Assembly (NCBI RefSeq): GCF_001719615.1
Contig: NZ_MDVX01000011.1
Span: forward strand, 186,001-250,000
DNA length: 64,000 nt
Direction of reading: 5' to 3'
DNA from: Neptunicoccus sediminis
GTDB taxonomy: Bacteria; Pseudomonadota; Alphaproteobacteria; Rhodobacterales; Rhodobacteraceae
The notes beneath the pieces were generated by a model that was given only the letters and a program-made list of their open reading frames with translations, was not told where the DNA came from and ran no database searches. Below, in pieces: positions 35,043-44,232 of this stretch. The stretch's first letter is position 1. The number at the start of each line of letters is the position of its first letter. The translations under genes were made by a program, and so were the position numbers.

Positions 35043-36638
35043 TTATTCGGCGGGCATCGAGGTCTCTAGAAAGTCAGGCTCATCCGGTACGATCACGCGG
35101 GACTTCAGATCCTCTTTCGGTGCGACCAGCGGATACACCAGAAGGAACAATCCGGTGATCAGATAGCCGATGGTGATACTGTCGAGCTCAGGCATCTGAA
35201 GCGCGGGCGCGTGGATGATCCCGACAGAGGACATCACGGCAGCGGCCAGAGCAAAGCTGCCAGCGGTGCGGAACTTTGCGTCGATAACGCCTGCAAAAAC
35301 AGCGCCCCAGACCAGTCCGGTGATGATCGCACCCTGCGCCAGTGCAAGATGGCCGTCGTAATGTGCCCCTTCCTGCAACAGCGCCGCTGTCAAGGCGGGG
35401 TCGCCCAATTGGGGAAGACCCTCCGCGCCGGAATTGCGCAAGGCGTTGGACAGAGAGCCCCATTTAGTCACCAGAAGATTGGACACATGGGGCATGATCG
35501 CAATGGCGACTGCGCCCATATGGGCCGGTTTCACCGAATAGGCAGTGTTGGTGATCAGGCTGACAGAAACAAACACCAGAACCGGCGCGGCGGCGGCAAT
35601 GGGGATCACGCCGTTGATAAAGGCCAGCAGGCCAAAAAAGGCAGCCCCCGCAATCACTACACCAACGCCGATGATATACCCTGCATGGGCCTGCATCTGC
35701 TTATAGGCGGGATGGCCGATGTAAACGGTCGTCGGGAAAGGGGAGCCGAACACCGCGCCGATCATCGTGCCCGCACCGTCTGTGAGCTGGCAAAGACCGA
35801 CCGGATAGCTGTCCCCTGCGGCCTCGGCACTTTCGACGTTGTTCATGGTCTCGATGAAGTTATAGATTTGCACCGGCACCAGCACGAGGAAAAGTTCGGG
35901 GTTGGCAAACAGGTATTGAATGCCTGCAATCATGTCTCCGATGTAGGGCAGTGGCGGATAAAACCCGATCCCTTCAACTTGAAACGAGGATTGCCCCAGC
36001 ACGATCGCTGCCACAGTGCCTAGCCCGATTGCCAGCAGACCGGCAGGAATGTTGAAAGGAAGGCGAAACCGTCCGATCAGACCCCACAGGATAATCGCAA
36101 GCGAGACAAAGCCGATCACCGGATTTTCAAAAATCTGCGCCAGCGGCACCGATCCGATGAACACAAGCGCAATCCCGCAGAGCGTTCCGAGCATCCCTGC
36201 ACGTGGTGTCACCCGTTTCAGAAACGGTCCCACCAATGCGCCAAAGGCCGCGACGATCCCGCCCATAAAGCCTGCGCCGATGCCCACCTGCCACGCCAGC
36301 ACCGCATCCTGCGTCATCCAGTAGATCGGGCCGATCACGCCGAACAGATAGACAAACATAACAGGGGTAGAGATCCCGTAGGGCAGGGCGGTGACATCCT
36401 GTCCGGTGCGGTTGGCGGTCCATCTCGCCATCATTGTATAGACTGCAACCCCAGCAAGGATCGCAATGGCAGCACCCGGAACGATCCGGCCATAAACGAT
36501 TTCAGCAGGCATCTGAAAGACGAACTGACAGACCGCGGACAGTACCATCAGATTGACGAGGTTATCGGTGAAAAGCGCCCAGAAGGCGCTGTAATCGCTG
36601 CGGGCGAATAGCCTGTAGCTGTAGGATGGGTGTGACAT
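35043..36638 (-). CDS. NCS2-family purine permease
   Basis: 531-residue membrane protein of the nucleobase:cation symporter-2 superfamily with about 12-14 hydrophobic segments. Helical stretches such as VSLAIILWGLIGRFRLPFNI and FIETMNNVESAEAAGDSYPV, and the substrate-region block GSPFPTTVYIGHPAYKQM, fit the xanthine/uracil/guanine permease family. GGGAGGA precedes the ATG at 36638; an extension to 36863 overlaps xdhC and is rejected. Position between xdhC and guaD points to import of guanine, hypoxanthine or xanthine; exact specificity is not readable. Confidence 0.88.
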   Translation of the reverse strand: MSHPSYSYRLFARSDYSAFWALFTDNLVNLMVLSAVCQFVFQMPAEIVYGRIVPGAAIAILAGVAVYTMMARWTANRTGQDVTALPYGISTPVMFVYLFGVIGPIYWMTQDAVLAWQVGIGAGFMGGIVAAFGALVGPFLKRVTPRAGMLGTLCGIALVFIGSVPLAQIFENPVIGFVSLAIILWGLIGRFRLPFNIPAGLLAIGLGTVAAIVLGQSSFQVEGIGFYPPLPYIGDMIAGIQYLFANPELFLVLVPVQIYNFIETMNNVESAEAAGDSYPVGLCQLTDGAGTMIGAVFGSPFPTTVYIGHPAYKQMQAHAGYIIGVGVVIAGAAFFGLLAFINGVIPIAAAAPVLVFVSVSLITNTAYSVKPAHMGAVAIAIMPHVSNLLVTKWGSLSNALRNSGAEGLPQLGDPALTAALLQEGAHYDGHLALAQGAIITGLVWGAVFAGVIDAKFRTAGSFALAAAVMSSVGIIHAPALQMPELDSITIGYLITGLFLLVYPLVAPKEDLKSRVIVPDEPDFLETSMPAE

Positions 36639-36712
36639 GTTTGGGTTCCTCCCCGTTATCATCCGGCCCGCGCTGTGACGTTTCCTCCCTGCACAGTTTG
36701 GGCCGTTCTCGG

Positions 36713-37546
36713 TTAAAAATTGTGTAATCTGGTCATGGTCTTTTGATTGGACGGTGCTGTGTTGCGTGTCAGCGCGGTGATGACTTCGGCTGCAACGCAG
36801 GCGGCAATCACTGCGGGGCGTTTGTCGCCGGAACCCAAAGCCCCGATAGGGCAGTTTAGCCACGTTACCGGCACGTTGTCGCTACTGGCCGCAGCGAACC
36901 GCTCGAATTTTGCCCGTTTGGTGGCCGAGCCGATCATTCCGACATAGGCCGCATCGCCCCGTTGCAGGGCCTGCGCCGTCAGCAAAAAATCCAGCGCGTG
37001 ATCATGGGTCAGCACCACGAAGGCGCTGTTCTTCGGGGCGGCATCAATATCGGCTTCGGGCAAAGCGGTGTGGCGCAATTCCACAAGGGCGCTGCACTGC
37101 TGCAGTTCTTCGCTGCGGCTGTCGATCAGAATGGTGCGCAGGGGCAGCAGTTCGCAAAACTGCGCAAGGGCGCGACCCACATGACCTGCACCGAAAATAT
37201 AGAGATGCGGAAGGGCGGCCCGTTCTGCGGCTTCTTGCGAAACCACCTCATCGCGGCTTTGCCGGTCCATCCGCTGCAAGGACAGTTCTACCCGTCCGCC
37301 GCAACACTGGCCGATTTCCGGACCAAGCGGGATGTCCATAGCGCGGTGGTTGATGCTCTGTTTCAGCATGGCACGGGCGGCGTCTATGGCCATATATTCC
37401 AGCTGGCCGCCCCCAATCGTGCCAGACAACGCGCGGCCTGTGACAAACATCTCTGTTCCTTCGCCCCGCGGAGATGATCCGCGCACACGGGTCAGGCGGA
37501 TGCGGATTGTGCTGTTCGGGTCGGACAGGAAACGGGCAAGGCTCAT
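36713..37546 (-). CDS. xdhC: Xanthine dehydrogenase accessory protein XdhC
   Basis: 277 residues: N-terminal XdhC/CoxI domain (VRGSSPRGEGTEMFVTG, SGTIGGGQLEYMAIDAA) and C-terminal Rossmann domain (HLYIFGAGHVGRALAQFCE near residue 113, AYVGMIGSATKRAKF, CPIGALGSGDKRPAVIAA). XdhC binds the molybdenum cofactor, helps it gain its sulfido ligand and inserts it into XdhB. It lies three bases after xdhB. Confidence 0.94.
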   Translation of the reverse strand: MSLARFLSDPNSTIRIRLTRVRGSSPRGEGTEMFVTGRALSGTIGGGQLEYMAIDAARAMLKQSINHRAMDIPLGPEIGQCCGGRVELSLQRMDRQSRDEVVSQEAAERAALPHLYIFGAGHVGRALAQFCELLPLRTILIDSRSEELQQCSALVELRHTALPEADIDAAPKNSAFVVLTHDHALDFLLTAQALQRGDAAYVGMIGSATKRAKFERFAAASSDNVPVTWLNCPIGALGSGDKRPAVIAACVAAEVITALTRNTAPSNQKTMTRLHNF

Positions 37547-37549
37547 GGG

Positions 37550-39853
37550 TTACGCCCCGTCCCGCAAACGTTCAACCGCAAGCAACACCCGCTCCGGTGT
37601 GGCAGGTGCGTCAAGGCGCGGACAAGTTCTGTAATCCGCAACACTGGCCACTGCCATTGAAAGCGCTTCGAACACGGAAATGCCCAGCATAAAGGGCGGC
37701 TCTCCCACGGCTTTGGACCGTTTGATGGTGTTCTCGCGGTTCACCGACCAATCCGCCAGCGCAACATTGAAAACCCGTGGCCGATCCGAGGCGAGCGGGA
37801 TTTTATAGGTCGATGGCGCATGGGTGCGCAACTGCCCCTGTTTGTCCCACCACAGCTCTTCTGTTGTCAGCCAGCCCATGCCTTGCACGAAGGCACCTTC
37901 CACCTGCCCGATGTCGAGTTGCGCATTCAGCGACTGGCCCACATCGTGCAGAATATCCGTGCGATCAACCGTGTATTCCCCGGTCAGCGTGTCGATTGTC
38001 ACCTCCGAACAAGACGCGCCATAGGCAAAATAATAGAAGGGACGGCCCTTGCCGGACTCACGATCCCAGTGGATTTTCGGCGTCTTGTAAAACCCTGCCG
38101 CCGAAAGCTGGACCCGCGCCATATAGGCTTGTTTGATGAAGTCGGCAAAGGGCAGGGTATGCGACCCGATATGAACGTGGTTGTTGGCAAATCGGATGTC
38201 TTGGGGTTGAACCTGCCAGTTCTGACAGGCAAATTCCACCAGCCGCGCCTTGATCTGTTCACAGCCATTAAGGGCAGCCATACCGTTCAGGTCAGACCCT
38301 GAAGATGCAGCCGTGGCCGAGGTATTGGGCACTTTCTCCGTGGTGGTTTTTGTGATCTTGATCCGCGCGAAATCCACCCCGAAAGCATCCGCAGCAATCT
38401 GGGCGATCTTGGTGTTCAACCCCTGACCCATCTCGGTCCCGCCGTGGTTCAGTGCGATAGACCCGTCGTTGTAGATATGCACCAGCGATCCGGCCTGATT
38501 ATACCATGTTGCGGTAAAGGAAATGCCGAACTTCACTGGCGTCAGCGCGATGCCCTTGCGGGTGATACCCCCTTTGGCGTTATGGGCCAGCACCGCCTTG
38601 CGCCGCGCCTGATAATTCACGCTTTCTTCCAGTTCGTCGATAATGCGGGGCATGATGTTATCCTCCACCGTCTGGTGGTAGGGCGTCACATTACGATCTT
38701 CTGTGCCGTAGAAATTTGCCCGCCGGATGTCGAGCGTATCCTTGTTCAGCGCATAGGCGATCTCCTCGATGATCCGCTCTGCTGCGATCACCCCTTGGGG
38801 CCCGCCAAAGCCGCGAAAAGCGGTGTTGGAAACCGTGTTGGTTTTCATCGGGTGGGAGTGCAACAGGACGTTGGGATAATAGTAGGCGTTGTCCGCATGA
38901 AACAGCGCACGATCCGTTACAGGGCCGGACAGGTCCGAGGAAAACCCGCAGCGGGCAGCAAAATTGCCTTCCAGCGCCTGTATTTTACCCTCTGCATCAA
39001 AGGCCACATCGTAATCAATCACAAAGTCGTGCCGCTTGCCCGTGGCGGACATATCATCGTCGCGGTCGGGGCGGATTTTCACGGCGCGGTTCCACTTTTT
39101 CGCGGCCAGTGCTGCCACTGCGCAGAACAGGTTCATCTGGGTCTCTTTGCCGCCAAACCCGCCCCCCATCCGGCGCACATTGATTGTCACATCGCTGGAG
39201 TTCAGCCCCAGAACACGGGCCACCATATGCTGCGCTTCTGAATGATGCTGGGTCGAGGAATGAACCGTCACGTCGTCATCCTCGCCCGGAATGGCAAAGG
39301 CGATATGCCCTTCGAGATACATGTGATCCTGCCCGCCGACCCGCATCTGACCCTTGATCCGGTGGGGTGCGGCGGCTTGGGCGGGGACTACATCGCCCCG
39401 TTGCAGTTTAAGGGGCGGCGTCACGTAATCCCCGCCTTGGGCCCGCGCCTCGCCCGCGTCGAGCGTGTGGGGCAAATCTTCGTAGTCCACCTTTGCCAGC
39501 AAGGCTGCGCGCCGCGCGGCATCGCGGCTTTGGGCGATCACGGCAAACATCGGCTGGCCCCAGAACTCTACCTTGTCTGTGGCAAAAATGGGTTCATCGT
39601 TGCGCCCTGTGGGGCTGACATCGTTTTCGCCCGGAATATCCGCCGCAGTTAGCACCCCGATGACGCCGGGCGCATTCCGCACGGCGGACAGGTCTACAGA
39701 TCGCAGATTGGCATGGGCGCGGGTGGACAGGCCCAGATAGGCGTGCAGGGTTCCGGCGGGTTCGGGAATATCGTCGGCGTATTCGGCGCGGCCCGTGACG
39801 TGTTTGACAGCTGAATCGTGGCGCTGGTCTAGTTTGAAGCTTTCGTCTTTCAT
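37550..39853 (-). CDS. xdhB: Xanthine dehydrogenase molybdopterin-binding subunit XdhB
   Basis: 767-residue large subunit of the two-gene bacterial xanthine dehydrogenase. The N-terminal a/b-hammerhead domain (VTGRAEYADDIPEPAGTLHA) precedes the molybdopterin domain, with MGGGFGGKETQ, FRGFGGPQG and GGTEMGQGLNTK as cofactor-contact loops. The catalytic Glu region near the C-terminus is GEPPFMLGISVFEAL. It oxidises hypoxanthine and xanthine to urate. The ATG at 39853 follows GGAG; a longer reading overlaps xdhA. Ten bases separate it from xdhA. Confidence 0.96.
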   Translation of the reverse strand: MKDESFKLDQRHDSAVKHVTGRAEYADDIPEPAGTLHAYLGLSTRAHANLRSVDLSAVRNAPGVIGVLTAADIPGENDVSPTGRNDEPIFATDKVEFWGQPMFAVIAQSRDAARRAALLAKVDYEDLPHTLDAGEARAQGGDYVTPPLKLQRGDVVPAQAAAPHRIKGQMRVGGQDHMYLEGHIAFAIPGEDDDVTVHSSTQHHSEAQHMVARVLGLNSSDVTINVRRMGGGFGGKETQMNLFCAVAALAAKKWNRAVKIRPDRDDDMSATGKRHDFVIDYDVAFDAEGKIQALEGNFAARCGFSSDLSGPVTDRALFHADNAYYYPNVLLHSHPMKTNTVSNTAFRGFGGPQGVIAAERIIEEIAYALNKDTLDIRRANFYGTEDRNVTPYHQTVEDNIMPRIIDELEESVNYQARRKAVLAHNAKGGITRKGIALTPVKFGISFTATWYNQAGSLVHIYNDGSIALNHGGTEMGQGLNTKIAQIAADAFGVDFARIKITKTTTEKVPNTSATAASSGSDLNGMAALNGCEQIKARLVEFACQNWQVQPQDIRFANNHVHIGSHTLPFADFIKQAYMARVQLSAAGFYKTPKIHWDRESGKGRPFYYFAYGASCSEVTIDTLTGEYTVDRTDILHDVGQSLNAQLDIGQVEGAFVQGMGWLTTEELWWDKQGQLRTHAPSTYKIPLASDRPRVFNVALADWSVNRENTIKRSKAVGEPPFMLGISVFEALSMAVASVADYRTCPRLDAPATPERVLLAVERLRDGA

Positions 39854-39863
39854 AGGGGTCTCC

Positions 39864-41324
39864 TCACGCCTGTAGCAACCGCGCATCCGCGCCGGTTTCG
39901 CTGTGTTCAAGATAAAAGCGGCGGAACAGGTTTCGCGCTACCGTAAGACGGTATTGTGCAGAGGCCCGCCAGTCGCTGAGCGGGGTGAAATCGTCGGACA
40001 GTCTGGCAGCAGCAGAGACCAGTGCAGCCTCGCTCCATTCGGCACCGATCAAGGCGTTTTCCGCGGCACTGGCCCGTTTGGGGGTTGCGGCCATGCCGCC
40101 AAATGCAATCCGCGCCGCGCTGATACGCCCGTTTTCAACAATAAGGTTGAAAGCAGCGCAGACAGAGGAAATATCCTCATCCCGCCGTTTGGAGACTTTA
40201 TAGGCGGCGTGCAGACCATCTGCCTGCGGTTCCGGCACGGTGATCTGTTCCAGAAACTCCCCGTCCGCCAGATCCTGTTTGCCGTAATCAATAAAGTAGT
40301 CTTCAATCGGCAGGGACCGACGGTCTGTCCCGCGCCGCAGGGTGATTTCCGCACCAAGGGCGATCAGAACGGGCGGCATATCCCCGATCGGAGAGCCATT
40401 GGCAATGTTGCCGCCAATGGTACCCATATTGCGGATCTGCCATCCCGCGATGCGATCCCAAAACCGCGCAAGATGCGGGTAGGTTTCGCACAGAACCTGT
40501 CCACAATCGGAATAGCTGACACCCGCGCCAAAGGTTATCCGCCCACCGCCTGTCGCGATCTGTTTCAGCCCGTCGAGATGGTTGAGGAATATCACCGGCG
40601 AAATATCCCGCAGGAATTTCGTAACCCATAGTCCTACATCAGTCGCCCCTGCAACGAGCGTGGCCTGCGGGTGTTGCTGTATCAGGTTTGCAAGATCGTC
40701 CACATCCGCCGGAATAAAGACGCGGCTTTCGGCCTTGGTCAGCTCTACACGTCGGTTGTCTTGCAAGGCTTGCAGGCGGCTTGTCACATCTGCACGTTCA
40801 CGGGACAGCACATCGTCTGCGACACTACCATAACCGCTGACCGCTTTGGCGGCGCGGATGATCGGGGCGTATCCGGTGCAACGGCACAGATTGCCTTGCA
40901 GCGCGGTTTCGATCTCGGCTTCGGTTGGATCAGGATTTTGCATCCAGAGCGCATAAAGCGACATGACAAAACCCGGCGTGCAAAACCCGCACTGGCTACC
41001 ATGATGTTCCACCATCGCCTGCTGAACGGGGTGCAAACGGCCTTGGGGTCCGCGCAGGTCTTCGATTGTGACCACGTGGCACTGGTCAAGCGAGGCCATC
41101 AGCCGGATGCAGGCATTCACGGCCTCATAGCGCAGACAGCCCTGATGCAAGCGGCCCACAAGGATCGTGCAAGCGCCGCAATCCCCCTCGGCGCAGCCTT
41201 CCTTGGTGCCGGTCAAACGTTGGTCCAGCCGCAAAAAGTCCAGCAGCGTATCGCTGGCGGAAACATTGCTCAGACGCATATCGCGGCCATTGAGCAAAAA
41301 GCGAATTTCGGTGCGTGGGGTCAT
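39864..41324 (-). CDS. xdhA: Xanthine dehydrogenase small subunit XdhA (FeS/FAD)
   Basis: 486 residues. The plant-type [2Fe-2S] domain has GCAEGDCGACTILVG (about residues 38-52); the second cluster domain has CGFCTPGFVMSLYALW and LCRCTGYAPI. A CO-dehydrogenase-like FAD domain follows (ATLVAGATDVGLW, MGTIGGNIANGSPIGD). It passes electrons from XdhB's molybdenum centre to NAD. The ATG at 41324 follows GGGAGGA, giving the usual length; an extension to 41429 is not needed. It is the first gene of the purine operon, divergent from lysR. Confidence 0.96.
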   Translation of the reverse strand: MTPRTEIRFLLNGRDMRLSNVSASDTLLDFLRLDQRLTGTKEGCAEGDCGACTILVGRLHQGCLRYEAVNACIRLMASLDQCHVVTIEDLRGPQGRLHPVQQAMVEHHGSQCGFCTPGFVMSLYALWMQNPDPTEAEIETALQGNLCRCTGYAPIIRAAKAVSGYGSVADDVLSRERADVTSRLQALQDNRRVELTKAESRVFIPADVDDLANLIQQHPQATLVAGATDVGLWVTKFLRDISPVIFLNHLDGLKQIATGGGRITFGAGVSYSDCGQVLCETYPHLARFWDRIAGWQIRNMGTIGGNIANGSPIGDMPPVLIALGAEITLRRGTDRRSLPIEDYFIDYGKQDLADGEFLEQITVPEPQADGLHAAYKVSKRRDEDISSVCAAFNLIVENGRISAARIAFGGMAATPKRASAAENALIGAEWSEAALVSAAARLSDDFTPLSDWRASAQYRLTVARNLFRRFYLEHSETGADARLLQA

Positions 41325-41482
41325 CGTCGTATCCTCCCGACGTTGGTTCGCCTGCTGTCTTGCACCAGAATTTTCTTCATAAAAACACGGCTGAATGGTA
41401 ATCTTTTTCAACGTTTCATTGATAATCACCGATTCCAGCCTGAAATGGCGGGGTTTTACCTACAAGAAGAAAGGCTAACGCC

Positions 41483-42382
41483 ATGCCATATCTGGAAAGT
41501 TTGCGGGTGTTTGTGCGGGTGGTCGAACTGGGCAGCATCACGGCAGGCGGGCGGGATTTGCGCCTGACCCCCGCCGTGGCAAGCAACCGGATCAAGGAAC
41601 TGGAGAGCCGGCTGGCGGTGCGCCTGTTCAACCGGACCACCCGTAAACTCTCTCCCACAGATGCAGGCATCAGCTTTTACGACCACGCGCGGCTGGTGAT
41701 TGAAAACCTTGAAAATGCCGAAGCGGTGATTGCAGGATTTGCCGGAAATCCGCGGGGAACCATTCACGTGACAGCCCCCCTTGGCATAGGCAAGCGGATC
41801 GTCGCGCCGCTGGTGCCGGATTTTGTCGATCAATACCCCGATATTTCGGTACGCCTGCGCCTGTCCGATCGCAAGGTGGATATTCTGGAGGACGGACTCG
41901 ACGTTGCCTTTTTTGTCGGTACGCCACCGGATTCCACGCTGAAACTGCGCAAGATCATTGACTGTCCCCGCGTATTATGCGCCGCGCCGTCCTATCTGGA
42001 AAAGCACGGCATCCCCGAAACCCCGCAGGATCTGACAGAGGGGGATCACAACTGCCTGCTGCTGCGCTATCCCCGTTCGCCGGAATATTTCTGGACCCTG
42101 CAAACCCCGGACGGTCCGCAAAAATGTGAGGTCGCGGGCAAGTATGACAGTGACGACGGAGATGTGCTGACCGACTGGGCGCGGGACGGGCGGGGGATCG
42201 CCAATAAACCCCGCTTTGATGTTGAGGCCGACCTGAAGGCGGGGCGGCTGGTGGAACTGCTGCCTGACACGCCGCCGGTTGGCTCGGTCATGGGGTGTCT
42301 TTATCCGCACCGGCGATTGCAGGACCCCAAGGTGCGCAGCTTCATTGATTTTATGATAGAAGAAGCCCGACACAGGCTGTGA
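41483..42382 (+). CDS. LysR-family regulator, probable activator of the xdh operon
   Basis: 299-residue LysR regulator: N-terminal winged helix (LRVFVRVVELGSITAGGRDL, LTPAVASNRIKELESRLAV, residues 6-60) and a C-terminal periplasmic-binding-like effector domain. It belongs to the CrgA/AaeR-like group (PRGTIHVTAPLGIGKRIVAP). It is divergent from xdhA with about 160 bases between starts, the normal arrangement for a LysR activator and its target. A purine or purine-degradation intermediate is the likely effector by context. No clear T-N11-A site could be singled out. Confidence 0.9.
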   Translation: MPYLESLRVFVRVVELGSITAGGRDLRLTPAVASNRIKELESRLAVRLFNRTTRKLSPTDAGISFYDHARLVIENLENAEAVIAGFAGNPRGTIHVTAPLGIGKRIVAPLVPDFVDQYPDISVRLRLSDRKVDILEDGLDVAFFVGTPPDSTLKLRKIIDCPRVLCAAPSYLEKHGIPETPQDLTEGDHNCLLLRYPRSPEYFWTLQTPDGPQKCEVAGKYDSDDGDVLTDWARDGRGIANKPRFDVEADLKAGRLVELLPDTPPVGSVMGCLYPHRRLQDPKVRSFIDFMIEEARHRL

Positions 42383-42391
42383 AAAGGTCGC

Positions 42392-43066
42392 TCAGGCGGT
42401 GTTTATAAAACCGATTGTGGTTTCCAGACCCTGCCGCATGTGATCGTTCAGATGATCCAGCATCGCCTCCAGATCGGTGCCGCTGGCCAGCCGGATATAC
42501 AAATCGTGCGACTTGCGTTCGGGGCCCTGGCGCGCATGGGCCTGCTGGTGCATGGCAAAATAGAATTGCAGGTTCGGTTTCAGCCGGTTCCAGCTTTGTA
42601 GCAACAGACTATGGCCGGAGAGTTCATAACACCAGCTGTGCAGATGCAACTCGGCCTCGATCGGGCCAAACGGATCGGACCCCGTTCCAATGGTTGTGAT
42701 CAGCCTTTCGTTGCGGCTGTTCAGATCTTCCAGCGCCTCGGGCGTGCGTTTGTCCCATGCCTCCTGAAAGGCAAATTTTTCCAGCATGGTGCGCAGGGAA
42801 TAGATTTCTTCCAGATCCTTGCGGGTGATTTCCCGCACGAATAACCCTTTGTAGGGTTTGGACACCAGCAGGCCGATGTCCACCAACTCGCGGATCGCCT
42901 CGCGCAGCGGTCCGCGGCTGATGCCAAGGGCGCAGGCCAGTTCGGTTTCCGTCAACCGCATCCCCGCCGCCAGTTCACCCGTCACCACAAGGCGGCGCAA
43001 CTGGTCTACAGTGCGCCCCCGTATGGTGGTGTCTTCCAGCGGTTTCAGGGATGCGAGACTGCTCAC
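42392..43066 (-). CDS. GntR-family regulator, FCD subgroup
   Basis: 224 residues: N-terminal GntR winged helix (LRRLVVTGELAAGMRLTETE, ISRGPLREAIRELVDIGL, about residues 22-75) and an all-helical FCD domain with His-containing, likely metal-binding helices (AELHLHSWCYELSGH, LDHLNDHMRQG). Its start overlaps the end of the aminotransferase gene by four bases, so both come from one transcript. It probably represses that unit in response to the aminotransferase's substrate or product, which is unknown. Confidence 0.9.
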   Translation of the reverse strand: MSSLASLKPLEDTTIRGRTVDQLRRLVVTGELAAGMRLTETELACALGISRGPLREAIRELVDIGLLVSKPYKGLFVREITRKDLEEIYSLRTMLEKFAFQEAWDKRTPEALEDLNSRNERLITTIGTGSDPFGPIEAELHLHSWCYELSGHSLLLQSWNRLKPNLQFYFAMHQQAHARQGPERKSHDLYIRLASGTDLEAMLDHLNDHMRQGLETTIGFINTA

Positions 43067-44001
43067 GCGGAATGCTCTGCGATGTTCTGGCGGATCAGCT
43101 CTTTGTAAAGGCCCTGAATACGCGCCATCACAGGGCGTTCGCCGGTGCCGATGGTCTTGCCGTCGATCTGCGCTACAGGGGTTTGCGCACCAAAGGTTCC
43201 GGTCAGAAATGCCTCATCCGCGCTATAGGCTTCATAAAGCGAATAGTTCTTTTCATAGACCGGAATGTCATTTTCGCGGCACAGATCAATGACCTTTTGA
43301 CGGGTCACACCGTTCATGCAGTAATCGCCGGTAGAGGTCCAAACCTCGCCCTTGCGCACGATGAAAAAGTTACAGGCGTTGGTGGTGTTCACAAAGCCGT
43401 GCGGGTCCAGCATCAGCCCTTCATCCGCACCGGCCTGTTCTGCCTGCAAACAGGCAATCACGCAGTTCAGCTTGGAGTGGCTGTTGAATTTCGCGTCCTG
43501 ACTGTTGGGCAGGCCGCGCACCTGCGGCACAGCGGCCAGACGGATACCCGCACTGTGCAGACTGTCGACCGGCTTGGAATGCTCCATGATGATCACCAGC
43601 GTCGGACCGGAGCGGCTGAGCGAGGGATGCTGGAAGGGTTTGACCTTGGTGCCCCGCGTCAGCATCAGGCGGCAGTGCACATCCGTGGTCATATCGTTCG
43701 CAGCAGCGGTTTTGCGCAACGCCTCCAGAATGCCCGCGCGATCCATCCCCACATCCAGCGAGACCGCTTTGCAAGAGCCGAAAAACCGGTCCATATGTTC
43801 GTCAAAGAAGGTCCAGACCCCGTCATAAAGCCGCATGCCCTCCCACATCCCATCCCCGAGCATGAAGCCGCTGTCATAGACCGAGACTTTGGCCTCGTCG
43901 CGATGGAACAATTCGCCGTTGATGTAGATTTTAATGTCCTTGTTGCGAATATCTTCGTCCGCGTCATGGGTGGTGTGGCTGGCGGCTGTCGAGTCGGTCA
44001 T
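43063..44001 (-). CDS. Class IV aminotransferase (branched-chain/D-amino acid type)
   Basis: 312-residue fold-type IV PLP enzyme. The PLP Lys is Lys177 in NSHSKLNCVIAC; other conserved parts are VSVYDSGFMLGDGMWEGMRL, GADEGLMLDPHGFVNTTNAC and TGVTRQ-like NGVTRQKVIDLC. The family includes branched-chain and D-amino-acid transaminases and aminodeoxychorismate lyase; sequence alone does not separate them. A 24-residue polar leader precedes the usual start region. Coupling to a dedicated FCD-GntR regulator suggests a catabolic transaminase rather than housekeeping IlvE. Confidence 0.85.
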   Translation of the reverse strand: MTDSTAASHTTHDADEDIRNKDIKIYINGELFHRDEAKVSVYDSGFMLGDGMWEGMRLYDGVWTFFDEHMDRFFGSCKAVSLDVGMDRAGILEALRKTAAANDMTTDVHCRLMLTRGTKVKPFQHPSLSRSGPTLVIIMEHSKPVDSLHSAGIRLAAVPQVRGLPNSQDAKFNSHSKLNCVIACLQAEQAGADEGLMLDPHGFVNTTNACNFFIVRKGEVWTSTGDYCMNGVTRQKVIDLCRENDIPVYEKNYSLYEAYSADEAFLTGTFGAQTPVAQIDGKTIGTGERPVMARIQGLYKELIRQNIAEHSA

Positions 44002-44165
44002 TTGCGGGTCACTCTTTGTTCTGGAATTGCAGGATCGGTGTTCCGCGCAAGATGACCCCCGATTGTCGGATTGTCAACAATTCGGCTTTGGTCCGGTGCG
44101 CCCTGATCAGGTTCGGGTTGCTTACTTGTGGCCAAAGCGAAAACTTCTGATTGTCCTGCGGGGGG

Positions 44166-44206
44166 CGATATATATACTCGGGCTAAATGCGCTGTGGAAT
44201 ATATCG
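44166..44206 (+). promoter_or_regulatory. Inverted repeat upstream of the second GntR gene
   Basis: CGATATAT at 44166-44173 and ATATATCG at 44199-44206 form a perfect inverted repeat with a 25-base spacer, centres about 33 bases apart, just before the GntR start at 44233. Similar TATATATA blocks recur upstream of kynU. Likely operator for autoregulation; AT-rich promoter chance similarity is possible. Confidence 0.45.
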
Positions 44207-44232
44207 CGGCCATCTTGCAGGAGCCGTCCACC

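Noticed and set aside
36639-36863. N-terminal extension of the purine permease
   Set aside because: It overlaps xdhC and has no membrane-protein character; GGGAGGA supports the start at 36638.
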